This document shows, piece by piece, positions 1 to 7,037 of a stretch of 8,439 bases of DNA. The first letter of the stretch is position 1. The number at the start of each line of letters is the position of its first letter. The position numbers and the translations under genes are program-made. The notes below the pieces were generated by a model. It did not search any database, had not been told where the DNA came from, and was given only the letters and a program-made list of their open reading frames with translations. Source of the stretch: an uncultured Nitrospina sp. (GTDB lineage: Bacteria; Nitrospinota; Nitrospinia; Nitrospinales; VA-1); assembly GCA_950072225.1 (NCBI GenBank), contig CATMOP010000070.1:1-8439 (forward strand). The letters run 5' to 3'.

Positions 1-1
1 A

Positions 2-2770
2 AAGGAAGAAAAAACCAATATCCAAATGCGGGAGATTCTTGCGAAAGAAAAAGAGCTGGAGGAAAACAAGGTCCGTCTTGAACAAGAAAATTCCGAGTTT
101 CGCATACGCCTGCAAAAACTGCGCGAAGAAGAGCAAAAACATATTGAACAATCAAAGGAGCAATCCGAAAAAGAAACGGCCCGATTGCGCCAGGCACTTG
201 AGGAAACCCGGGAGGAACTGGAGACTCTGAGAAACGAAAGAAGTAGTCTTTTAACGGAACATGAAGCATCACGCTCCAAGTTGGATACAGACTTTTCACG
301 AAGGGATCAGATATTCAGGGCGAAGTTCGATGAGATGGTGGATTTGATGGAAAAAATGTTTGCAGAAGAGAAGACCCTTCACAAACGTAAGGAGCAGGAC
401 TATAAATCATCAAAAGCAAAACAGTTACAAATCAAAAAAGTTTCCCAGCAACAGGCTAAAAAAAACCAGCTACTCGTTAAACTCTCAAAATCACTGGAAA
501 CCGAAAAGACAACCTTCAAGCTCAGGCTGAAAAAAGAGTTTGAAAAGCGGAAAGAGGAACTGGAGCAGGAATACCAGAGAAAGTCGGAATATCATATTCG
601 TCGGTTGGAAGAGTTTGAAGAAGATGAAGAACGCTTGGGCCGTGAAAACGAAAAGCTGAGAATCCGTGAGCAGGGACTGGCTCTTGAAGCCAAAAGAAAG
701 GTTGATGAACAAACGAAAAAGCGCCTGGCAGAACTGGAAAAACGGGAGAAAGAATTCGCGCGAAAACAAAAAATCCTTAACAAACATGAGAAAGAAAATG
801 ATGTTGAAAAAGCGAGTCTCCTGAAAGAATTGAGCGGCATTGAGGGAGGCAAGTTCGCCGTGGACCAGATCAAAACCGCCGCGGAAATTCAGGACGGTCT
901 TTTAAAAAGAAAGAGAAAACTTTTAAAGGCGATGGAAGAAGATCCTTTAAAAGTAGAACAGGAAATCCAGAAAAAAACCCGGGAACTGGAAGAAGCATTC
1001 GAAAAGGAAACCAAAAAGGTTGCAGAACAAACCAAGGCCCTCCTTGAACAACAAAAGCGCCAGCGAAATAAAGAAAAAGTTTTATTGGAAAGGGAATCCC
1101 AGGAACTTAAACTCATGAACGAGGAATTCGAAGAGTTTAAAAACTCCCTGGAAGTAGAACAAATAGAAAAAGAGATGGCCATTGATGAGAAAGAGGAAAA
1201 ATTGCTGAAGGAAGAACAGAAAATACTGGCTCTCCAGCAACAACAAATGGCCGAAGAGAAACAAGTACGAGAACAGATATCTGAAGCTGAAGCTGAAGCC
1301 ATGCAGGAACTTCAGGATATCCAACTTATCAAAGCCAATGGCGCCCAGCATCAAGAAGAAGTAAAAAACTTTCTCAATGATTTTAATATAACCTATTCCA
1401 ATATCCTGAATTCGCAAAGTTCTGATTATGAAGTTTTCAAGAAACGAATGGCTCCCATGGAAGAAGAGGCGGCGCGCCTGACCTCAAACCTGAAAGAAAA
1501 GGAAAAATTCATTACCGAAGAAACCCTTTCCGCAGAAAAAGAAATGCGGGAAAGACTCAAGCACAAGGAGTCGATGGTTGACTCCATGGAAGATGACCTG
1601 AGAAAACGCGTGGAGGAATATCAGAAATTCGTGCAGGAACTGGCTGAAGTTAAGAACTCCATGAACGAAGAAGATGAAGCCAGAAAAGCGGAGTTGATGC
1701 ACAACCTGTCTCACTACGAAAACAAGCTAACCAGCCTGGGCAAAGCCTTTGAGGAAATTTCAGAAGCGTTTCATACAGAAAAAGAAAAAGGCCAGATTGA
1801 GTTTGTCCCCGAAGAAGAAGACAAAAAGGTCCTGGGGTTTGGCGGTGCCCTGGCCGAGGCCGAATGGCCCCTGGCCATCCGCCTCCGTTTGGGGCTGGTC
1901 ACCTCCAGCGAAAATAGTCCCCATATCATGGATTGCCTGTACAAATTCAGTGAAAAATGGGATGAGTGGGTGCGTGTTCCCGAAGGAAGTCTCTTAATGG
2001 GCCACCCTCGCTCCAAAGATTCAGCGCCCCACAAGCAGATCCAGATTGAGAAACCTTTCCTGATAAAAAAATATCCGGTTACGAACATCGAGTTTTTCCA
2101 CTTTATCAACGAGACCAATTACCAAACCGAGGCGGAAACTATAATTGATGCCATCGTTTATCAAAGTGGCAGTCTGGCTTTGCAAGGTACCGGGGATTCT
2201 TCCATCCGGTCCTCTTTTTCCAATCCCAGTCTGGGACCGGTTAAAAATGCTTACTGGCTTTGCCCCGATGGTCAACCCGACTCCTTATACGGAAAACATA
2301 ATCACCCTGTAACCCAGGTCTCTTGGAATGATGCTCAGGCCTATTGCAAATGGAAAAGCGAGCTGACGGGGCAGACAATTCGGTTACCGAGTGAAAAGGA
2401 ATGGGAATATGTCGCCAGCAACTTCGGCAAGTTACCACCCGAGCATTTTTTCTGGGATGAGGACCGGATTGTTGAGTTCTGCAATATTGAAGAAACTGGA
2501 GTCCTGGACACCTTACCGGTCGATCATTTTCCAGAGAATGAATATGCTGGAGGAACCAGGGACCTCTTTGGAAACGTTTTCGAATGGGTGCAGGACAAGT
2601 ATGATAAAAAATTTCCCAACGGCTCTTCCCATACGTTGGAATATAAAATAGCGCGGGGCGGAAGTTACATCACTCATTTCAAACATATCGCGGCCTGGCG
2701 CCGAATTCCCTTTCTAAAGAGCTATTGCACTTCATTCCTGGGTTTTCGAACGGTTTGTGAGGATGCTTAA
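2..2770 (+). CDS. Large coiled-coil protein with C-terminal degenerate FGE-sulfatase (SUMF1-type) domain, 5' partial
   Basis: The frame is open to the left edge: the eight codons before the first in-window ATG (26) continue the same Glu/Lys-rich composition, so the true start lies upstream. Residues are numbered from that ATG. Residues 1 to about 590 are nearly continuous charged coiled coil (Glu, Lys, Gln, Arg, Leu; almost no Pro or Gly), with breaks near 275-290 and 450-480. A linker (about 591-645) leads to an FGE/SUMF1 fold: VPEGSLLMG from about 651, SWNDAQAYCKW 766-776, RLPSEKEWEY 786-795, GNVFEWVQD 849-857, RGGSY 877-881 and a closing GFR at 906-908. In true FGEs two cysteines follow the RGGS motif. 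Here those positions are Thr883 and Ile888, so formylglycine-forming activity is unlikely. No signal peptide or membrane segment is visible, but the N-terminus is missing. The domain call is secure; the biological role is unknown. A scaffold or ligand-binding role is inference. Confidence 0.88.
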   Translation, partial: KEEKTNIQMREILAKEKELEENKVRLEQENSEFRIRLQKLREEEQKHIEQSKEQSEKETARLRQALEETREELETLRNERSSLLTEHEASRSKLDTDFSRRDQIFRAKFDEMVDLMEKMFAEEKTLHKRKEQDYKSSKAKQLQIKKVSQQQAKKNQLLVKLSKSLETEKTTFKLRLKKEFEKRKEELEQEYQRKSEYHIRRLEEFEEDEERLGRENEKLRIREQGLALEAKRKVDEQTKKRLAELEKREKEFARKQKILNKHEKENDVEKASLLKELSGIEGGKFAVDQIKTAAEIQDGLLKRKRKLLKAMEEDPLKVEQEIQKKTRELEEAFEKETKKVAEQTKALLEQQKRQRNKEKVLLERESQELKLMNEEFEEFKNSLEVEQIEKEMAIDEKEEKLLKEEQKILALQQQQMAEEKQVREQISEAEAEAMQELQDIQLIKANGAQHQEEVKNFLNDFNITYSNILNSQSSDYEVFKKRMAPMEEEAARLTSNLKEKEKFITEETLSAEKEMRERLKHKESMVDSMEDDLRKRVEEYQKFVQELAEVKNSMNEEDEARKAELMHNLSHYENKLTSLGKAFEEISEAFHTEKEKGQIEFVPEEEDKKVLGFGGALAEAEWPLAIRLRLGLVTSSENSPHIMDCLYKFSEKWDEWVRVPEGSLLMGHPRSKDSAPHKQIQIEKPFLIKKYPVTNIEFFHFINETNYQTEAETIIDAIVYQSGSLALQGTGDSSIRSSFSNPSLGPVKNAYWLCPDGQPDSLYGKHNHPVTQVSWNDAQAYCKWKSELTGQTIRLPSEKEWEYVASNFGKLPPEHFFWDEDRIVEFCNIEETGVLDTLPVDHFPENEYAGGTRDLFGNVFEWVQDKYDKKFPNGSSHTLEYKIARGGSYITHFKHIAAWRRIPFLKSYCTSFLGFRTVCEDA

Positions 2771-2786
2771 TTCCTTTTCCTTAAGC

Positions 2787-2815
2787 TTGATCCGGTTCTA
2801 AAAAATTGCTATAAA
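2787..2815 (+). promoter_or_regulatory. Candidate sigma-70 promoter for the purE run
   Basis: A TTGATC hexamer (2787-2792) is followed after exactly 17 bases by TATAAA (2810-2815). This matches the sigma-70 consensus at four of six and five of six positions. Transcription would start near 2822, about 40 bases before the purE start. It sits in the only sizeable gap between the coiled-coil gene and purE, where a promoter is expected. The region is AT-rich, so chance matches are possible. Confidence 0.4.
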
Positions 2816-2848
2816 AGTTTTTCACGATTTCAAACCTGTTCCTGAACT

Positions 2849-2854
2849 GGGAGG
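2849..2854 (+). promoter_or_regulatory. Shine-Dalgarno site fixing the purE TTG start
   Basis: GGGAGG lies 8 bases before the TTG at 2863. No ATG or GTG in this frame sits at a suitable distance, and translation from this TTG gives the expected PurE N-terminus, with the GSDSD motif at residues 11-15. Confidence 0.65.
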
Positions 2855-2862
2855 CATTTATT

Positions 2863-3381
2863 TTGAGCAAACCTTTAGTCGGCATTGTAATGGGAAGTGA
2901 TTCAGACTTTACAATAATGGAAGAAACCAGCAAGGTGCTGGATCAATTCAACGTGCCTCACGAGGTCTTGGTCACCTCCGCCCACCGCTCCCCAGAAAGA
3001 ACCCGGAAATACGTTCAAGGAGCCAAAAGCCGTGGTATCCGGGTGATGATTGCCGGTGCGGGAGGTGCAGCTCATCTCGCAGGCGTGGTAGCAGCAGAAA
3101 CCCACCTTCCGGTTATTGGTGTTCCTATTGACTCCACGTCACTCCACGGCCTCGATTCCCTCTTATCAACCGCTCAAATGCCAGGAGGAGTTCCAGTGGC
3201 CGCTGTCAGTATTGGAAAACCCGGTGCCAAAAACGCTGGCCTGCTAGCCGTGCAGATCCTTGCCCTGTCCGATGAAAAACTCGCGGGGCGGCTCATAAAA
3301 TACAAAAAAGATCAGGCAAAGGCCGTTGCGCAAAAGAGCAAAAAACTTAAAACCAGCCATGCCGCAAATTTTAAAGGTTGA
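2863..3381 (+). CDS. purE: N5-carboxyaminoimidazole ribonucleotide mutase (PurE, class I)
   Basis: PurE converts N5-carboxyaminoimidazole ribonucleotide to 4-carboxy-5-aminoimidazole ribonucleotide in de novo purine synthesis in the cytosol. The 172-residue protein has the family signatures in order: MGSDSD (10-15), SAHRSP (39-44) with the catalytic His41, AGAGGAAHLAG (64-74) and QMPGGVP (105-111), followed by the conserved AVSIGKPGAKNA helix start. Length is typical, apart from a Lys-rich tail of about 20 residues. The start is TTG at 2863, supported by GGGAGG 8 bases upstream. The partner purK is not in the window. The 3' end overlaps the probable tsaC start by 23 bases, suggesting translational coupling. 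A class I assignment implies a PurK elsewhere in the genome; that is family knowledge, not seen here. Confidence 0.96.
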   Translation: MSKPLVGIVMGSDSDFTIMEETSKVLDQFNVPHEVLVTSAHRSPERTRKYVQGAKSRGIRVMIAGAGGAAHLAGVVAAETHLPVIGVPIDSTSLHGLDSLLSTAQMPGGVPVAAVSIGKPGAKNAGLLAVQILALSDEKLAGRLIKYKKDQAKAVAQKSKKLKTSHAANFKG

Positions 3382-4021
3382 TCTCAACACCGAAGCTGTT
3401 TTTGCCAATGCACGAACAGTTCTTCTTGCGGGCGGAGTGGTTGCGTATCCCACAGACACTTTTTATGGGTTGGGGGTGGATCCTTTCAACCGGGAAGCCG
3501 TTAACAAGGTCTTTGAACTGAAGGGCCGTGAAAAAAACAAACCCCTGATTCTATTAATAAGTTCAAGAGTTCAACTGGAAACAATGGTAAAAGAAATTAC
3601 TCCGGCCCATTCCGCTTTGATACAAAAATTCTGGCCAGGCCCATTGACCCTTCTTTTTAAACCCAGCTCTGTTATTCCCGAAAATGTGTTGGCGGGATCA
3701 AACCGGATAGGAATCAGACAACCCGGAAACACCATGACACGGAATTTGATTTCAACCCTGGGCCAGCCCGTCACCGCTCCCAGCGCAAACCTTTCCGGGG
3801 AGAGTCCACCCATTACAGCAAAACAAGTTCAACAATCTTTTGGGAACCGGGTGGACCTGATCATTGATGGCGGCACTTGCCAAGGGGGGAAACCTTCGAC
3901 CGTTGTAGACGCGGTGGAAACACCTGTCCGGCTTGTTCGGCATGGTGCTATCGCATTTTCCGAAATCGAAATGGCACTTCGTGACATCGCCAAAACCCTT
4001 CATCCTGAGGTGCTGGGATGA
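3359..4021 (+). CDS. tsaC: L-threonylcarbamoyladenylate synthase (TsaC/YwlC/Sua5 family)
   Basis: The enzyme makes threonylcarbamoyl-AMP from threonine, bicarbonate and ATP, the first step of t6A37 modification of ANN-decoding tRNAs. Family motifs are clear: AYPTDTFYGLGVD (29-41), ELKGREKNKPL (53-63), FWPGPLTLLF, RIGIRQPGN and the nucleotide-binding SANLSG (142-147), then STVVDAV near the end. At 220 residues it is the short YrdC-domain form without the extra C-terminal domain of long Sua5 proteins. The ATG at 3359 is chosen because it gives a normal N-terminus; a TTG at 3326 would add 11 basic residues. Neither start has a good Shine-Dalgarno site, so translation may depend on ribosomes finishing purE, whose stop is at 3379-3381. 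The stop overlaps the acpS start (ATGA). Function is secure from family motifs; the exact start is less so. Confidence 0.93.
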   Translation: MPQILKVDLNTEAVFANARTVLLAGGVVAYPTDTFYGLGVDPFNREAVNKVFELKGREKNKPLILLISSRVQLETMVKEITPAHSALIQKFWPGPLTLLFKPSSVIPENVLAGSNRIGIRQPGNTMTRNLISTLGQPVTAPSANLSGESPPITAKQVQQSFGNRVDLIIDGGTCQGGKPSTVVDAVETPVRLVRHGAIAFSEIEMALRDIAKTLHPEVLG

Positions 4022-4395
4022 TTTATGGAACCGGCCTGGACATCATAGAAATAAAGCGGATAAAAATGTCTTTGGAAAAATATTCTCCCCGCTTTGAGAA
4101 TAAAGTATTCACCGACACGGAAATTGATTATTGTCAATCCCAAGCGGACCCCGGAAAGCATTTTGCCGCCCGGTTCGCCGTTAAAGAAGCGGTATCCAAA
4201 AGCCTGGGAACTGGTATCAATCGTGATGTCGGATTTAAAGACATTGAAGTCGTGAACCAGACCTCAGGAAAACCCATCGTCAGAATGATTGGGCGAGGAA
4301 AAAAGCTGTTCGAAAAATTGAACCTCAAATCCATCCACATCTCTATTTCGCATGACCGGCATTACGCTATCGCCCACGCCATTGCCGAACAATAA
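4018..4395 (+). CDS. acpS: Holo-[acyl-carrier-protein] synthase (AcpS)
   Basis: AcpS transfers 4'-phosphopantetheine from coenzyme A to a serine of apo-ACP, making the carrier used in fatty acid and lipid A synthesis. The 125-residue protein has the normal AcpS length and motifs: GTGLDIIEI (4-12) with the Mg-binding Asp8, HFAARFAVKEAVSKSLGTG (48-66) with the second metal ligand Glu57, and the C-terminal ISISHDRHYAIAHA. The ATG lies in an ATGA overlap with the tsaC stop, and GAGG sits 7 bases upstream (4007-4010), inside tsaC. The next gene downstream is an acyltransferase of the type that uses acyl-ACP, so the neighbourhood makes biochemical sense. The downstream gene continues in the same reading frame after a single TAA and 21 bases. 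Confidence 0.96.
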   Translation: MIYGTGLDIIEIKRIKMSLEKYSPRFENKVFTDTEIDYCQSQADPGKHFAARFAVKEAVSKSLGTGINRDVGFKDIEVVNQTSGKPIVRMIGRGKKLFEKLNLKSIHISISHDRHYAIAHAIAEQ

Positions 4396-4416
4396 CCCCA
4401 GCGTGAATCCAAACCA

Positions 4417-5337
4417 TTGAAATCAACACGGCATTTTCTGGAGTACGTTTTTTTCAACTTACTGCTATTGCTGGTGCAACCCCTTCCCCAGCAAATGGTG
4501 GTGAGGATAGGGATTGGGTTGGGTAATCTGGTTTTTCTATTTTCAGGAAAGCGTAAACGTTCCGCAAAAATCAATCTCGATATTATTTTTGCAGATTCAA
4601 AATCCACCAACGAGAAAAATAAGATCATTAAGAAGTCCTTCCAGAACCTGGCAGTTTCAGCTTTGCAATGCCTTTGGGCTACCCGCGACACTGAAAACCG
4701 GGTTCGAAGACTTATTGAGGGAGAACCTGTAGGACTGGACATATTGCGGCAGTGCTTGAAAAAAAATAAAGGGATATTTTTTCTAACCGCACATTATGGA
4801 AATTGGGAAATCATGGGATTATTTCACGGTTATCTAGGCATCTGTCCACTTTCTTCCATTGTTCGAAAACTGGACAACCCCTATTTGGATAAGGCGACCA
4901 AAAATTTTCGCACCCTTTCAGGAAACAAGATATTTAATCGTAACGAGTCCCCTTTAAAAATCGTGAGAGAACTTAAAAATAATGGCAGTGTCGCGGTGAT
5001 GATGGACCAAAACACCGCCAAGGGCGGGGTCTTTGTTGATTTTTTTGGCCAAAAGGCAGCAAGCCCCCGTTCGCTGGCGTTGTTGAGTTATCGTTCCGGA
5101 ACTCCCATACTTCCCCTATTCTGTTACCCTACTGATAAGGGAACCTATCGCATTGAGTATGGACCGGAAATCCGATTTGAGAAGTCTAATAATAAGCAAA
5201 ATGATATCCTTAAATGGACTCACCAATGCCAACTGTTTATAGAAAAGGTTATCAGGGAAGACCCCGCTTCATGGATGTGCGGCCACCGCCGCTGGAAAAC
5301 TCGTCCGCCGAAGGAAAAAGGAACTAGAATCTATTGA
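4417..5337 (+). CDS. LpxL/HtrB-family lipid A (Kdo2-lipid IVA) acyltransferase
   Basis: Members of this family add a secondary acyl chain from acyl-ACP to lipid A precursors at the inner face of the cytoplasmic membrane. The 306-residue length is typical. A hydrophobic N-terminal anchor (about 7-23, rich in Leu and Phe) is followed by the catalytic HX4E motif HYGNWE (126-131), the MMDQNTAKGGVFVDFFG segment matching the conserved DxN/F-F region, and the C-terminal signature WMCGHRRWKTRP (286-297). The start is uncertain. TTG at 4417 keeps the membrane anchor and is the only start-like codon between the acpS stop (same frame) and the first internal ATG (4495-4497, QQM), but it has no clear Shine-Dalgarno site. 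Whether it is the lauroyl, myristoyl or another acyltransferase cannot be told, so no symbol is given. It sits in the run with acpS. Confidence 0.9.
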   Translation: MKSTRHFLEYVFFNLLLLLVQPLPQQMVVRIGIGLGNLVFLFSGKRKRSAKINLDIIFADSKSTNEKNKIIKKSFQNLAVSALQCLWATRDTENRVRRLIEGEPVGLDILRQCLKKNKGIFFLTAHYGNWEIMGLFHGYLGICPLSSIVRKLDNPYLDKATKNFRTLSGNKIFNRNESPLKIVRELKNNGSVAVMMDQNTAKGGVFVDFFGQKAASPRSLALLSYRSGTPILPLFCYPTDKGTYRIEYGPEIRFEKSNNKQNDILKWTHQCQLFIEKVIREDPASWMCGHRRWKTRPPKEKGTRIY

Positions 5338-5352
5338 TTGAGTCATCAGATT

Positions 5353-5877
5353 ATGAAATGTCCTGCTTGCCAAAACGAATTGCAAGAGAGCGTTGTCGCA
5401 GGAGTCACAATCCAAACTTGCCTGGGAGAATGCGGAGGGTTGTGGTTCGACCGCTTCCAATTCAATAAACTCAAGGTCCTGAAGCCCGGTATCGGGAAAT
5501 CGCTATTGACGATTGAAAGAGCGGAAGGAGTAAAAATTTATCGAGGGGCCGAGCACACCTGCCCTGCCTGCAAAACCACTTTGCTATACCGGCATTTTTT
5601 CAGCGCCGAATGGGATACTGAAATCAACCAGTGCTCCAAATGCGGTGGATTCTGGATAGACCTTGCGGGACTAGCTAAACTGCAATCCCTTCCTGCTAAC
5701 CAGAGAAAACAGGCGGTTGAAAAATATTTCATAACCGTAATTGATGAAAAATTATCAGAAATGCGTTTGCTTCATGGTGATATGGCGGAACAGGCACAGG
5801 TTCTGAAACGGATTTTACAATTCCTGTGTCCAAATAATGAATTAACTCCGCCGGAACAGGCTGTTGGGGATCCCTAG
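5353..5877 (+). CDS. Double zinc-ribbon protein (zf-TFIIB family), function unknown
   Basis: The 174-residue protein has two zf-TFIIB-type ribbons: Cys3/Cys6 with Cys23/Cys27 followed by GGLWFD, and Cys70/Cys73 with Cys94/Cys97 followed by GGFWID. The first ribbon has a CX3C second knuckle (TCLGECGG) where CX2C is usual. After the ribbons, residues 104-174 form a probably helical, soluble tail. No signal peptide or membrane segment is visible. The ATG at 5353 is preferred because family members usually begin MKCPxC. A TTG at 5338, directly after the acyltransferase stop, would add five residues and has AAGGAA 14 bases upstream. It is the last gene of the + strand run. The domain is widespread in bacteria and its role is not established; structural zinc binding is the only safe inference. 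Confidence 0.85.
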   Translation: MKCPACQNELQESVVAGVTIQTCLGECGGLWFDRFQFNKLKVLKPGIGKSLLTIERAEGVKIYRGAEHTCPACKTTLLYRHFFSAEWDTEINQCSKCGGFWIDLAGLAKLQSLPANQRKQAVEKYFITVIDEKLSEMRLLHGDMAEQAQVLKRILQFLCPNNELTPPEQAVGDP

Positions 5878-5998
5878 TTATTCGGTAATTTCCTCTAAGA
5901 CAACTCGTCGGCCCTTGCTTCATAAGTGCCGCTCGTGGCCAAAGGTACTTTTTAAAGATGCCCTTATGTTTTTTGTAGGAAAATCGCCAATCAAAGGA

Positions 5999-6760
5999 TC
6001 ACATTTCTTCGGCGATGATAGATTTTAATTTATTGCGCAGTCTGAATACGGCTTTGGAATGGATTTGCGAGACTCGGGATTCGGTGATGCCCAATACTTC
6101 CCCAATTTCCTTCATGGTAAGTTCTTCGTAATAGTAAAGAGAAATTATCAGACGTTCTTTTTCTGGCAGGGTATCGATCGCCTTGGAAATGATTTCTTTC
6201 AGTTCGTTCAGTCTAAGTTGGGTTTGCGGGTCCGAGTCCCCTTTTCCCGCAAGGCAATCGAGAAGACTTTGTTGTTCGCCGGATTCCTTGGCAATGCCCA
6301 GATCTTCCAAGCTGAGAATGGGCATGCTCTTGGTTTCATTTAAAGCTGCAAACAGCTCATCCAGGCTGATACCCATTTCTTGGGCGATCTCATCATCTTC
6401 CGGCGGACGTCCGAACTTGTTTTGCAGTTTCTGCACCACTCCATCCATGGCAGAAGCTTTCTGCCTCACGGATCGGGGTACCCAGTCCATCGACCGCAAT
6501 TCGTCAAGAATCGCGCCACGAACTCTGAATTCCGCGTAGGTTTTAAACTTGGCTCCACGAGTTGCGTCATATTTGTCAATCGCGTCAATCAACCCCAAAA
6601 CTCCAACACTGATCAAATCATCCACCTCGATATGCGGAGGCAGGCGCATGGCAATCCGGTTGGCGACATATTTGACCATCGGCGCATATTCCTTGATCAC
6701 GGCCTCCCGGTTTTCTACGGAAATTTCAATTTGCTGAAGTGTTCCCTGTTTATTTGCCAT
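5999..6760 (-). CDS. fliA: Flagellar sigma factor FliA (sigma-28, FliA/WhiG family)
   Basis: This RNA polymerase sigma factor directs transcription of late flagellar and often chemotaxis genes, and is normally held in check by FlgM until the hook is complete. The 253 residues contain region 2 from about 24 (EYAPMVKYVANRIA, then DDLISVGVLGLIDAIDKYD at 47-65), the RVRGAILDELRSMDWVPRSVR stretch typical of FliA/WhiG regions 2.4-3.0, region 3 with KFGRPPEDDEIAQEMGI, and region 4 at 198-242 with the helix-turn-helix TMKEIGEVLGITESRVSQIH. Full length and intact. The ATG start lies 16 bases after the stop of the small membrane-protein gene, with only a weak purine-rich stretch before it. It is the last gene of the flhF-flhG block on this strand. 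No FlgM or sigma-28 promoter is visible in the window. Confidence 0.95.
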   Translation of the reverse strand: MANKQGTLQQIEISVENREAVIKEYAPMVKYVANRIAMRLPPHIEVDDLISVGVLGLIDAIDKYDATRGAKFKTYAEFRVRGAILDELRSMDWVPRSVRQKASAMDGVVQKLQNKFGRPPEDDEIAQEMGISLDELFAALNETKSMPILSLEDLGIAKESGEQQSLLDCLAGKGDSDPQTQLRLNELKEIISKAIDTLPEKERLIISLYYYEELTMKEIGEVLGITESRVSQIHSKAVFRLRNKLKSIIAEEM

Positions 6761-6776
6761 TTAACTATTTCTTTCG

Positions 6777-7037
6777 TTAAGCTGTTTCATCCAGCTGTGC
6801 CCCTTTATCAGGATTATTGCCATCCTCGGACATATCCTGAATCGAAGCATCTTCATCTTCCTGCAAAAACAAATTCGCAAAGCCCCAAATCAGCCCCCCA
6901 AAAATCAATGCTCCCAATCCTCCCCGAATCACCCCGGTTATCACCCGACTTCCCATCAAAACGCTACCAACCGCTAGAAAACCAAATGCCAGCAAACCAA
7001 ACGCGATAGCCATCTTTTGTATATTAATAGGATTCAT
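6777..7037 (-). CDS. Small two-helix membrane protein between flhG and fliA, unknown function
   Basis: I do not recognise this 86-residue protein. It has two hydrophobic segments (about 9-29 and 34-56, rich in Gly, Ala, Leu, Phe) joined by a short turn containing Arg31 and Arg38, then an acidic, probably disordered tail (59-86) rich in Asp and Glu. This predicts a helical hairpin in the inner membrane with, by the positive-inside rule, the Arg-containing loop likely cytoplasmic; the topology of the tail is uncertain. The start is set by an ATGA overlap: its ATG (7037-7035) shares bases with the flhG stop (7036-7034). A longer reading from 7085 would run far into flhG and is less likely. Fixed between flhG and fliA and translationally coupled, it is probably co-expressed with flagellar regulators. 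A flagellar role is inferred only from position. Confidence 0.75.
   Translation of the reverse strand: MNPINIQKMAIAFGLLAFGFLAVGSVLMGSRVITGVIRGGLGALIFGGLIWGFANLFLQEDEDASIQDMSEDGNNPDKGAQLDETA

Noticed and set aside
491..1714. Several long open frames on the - strand opposite the coiled-coil gene
   Set aside because: They are Phe/Leu/Ser-rich mirror frames caused by the Glu/Lys/Gln codon bias of the + strand gene. They have no domain signature or ribosome site.
26..1800. Strong purine excess on the + strand
   Set aside because: It is explained by the GAA/AAA/AAG/GAG codons of the coiled coil. It ends with the coiled coil and needs no separate element.
2640..2767. C-terminal FGE/C-type-lectin fold as a diversity-generating retroelement variable region
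   Set aside because: DGR target proteins often end in such a fold, but I see no reverse transcriptase, no accessory gene and no second near-copy of this segment in the window.
2801..2820. AAAAA...TTTTT pairing after the coiled-coil gene as a terminator
   Set aside because: The stem would be only A-T pairs with a long loop, too weak for an intrinsic terminator, and it overlaps the better promoter call.
6059..7009. Open frames on the + strand opposite fliA and the small membrane-protein gene
   Set aside because: They are shadows of well-supported - strand genes. Their translations show no recognisable family.
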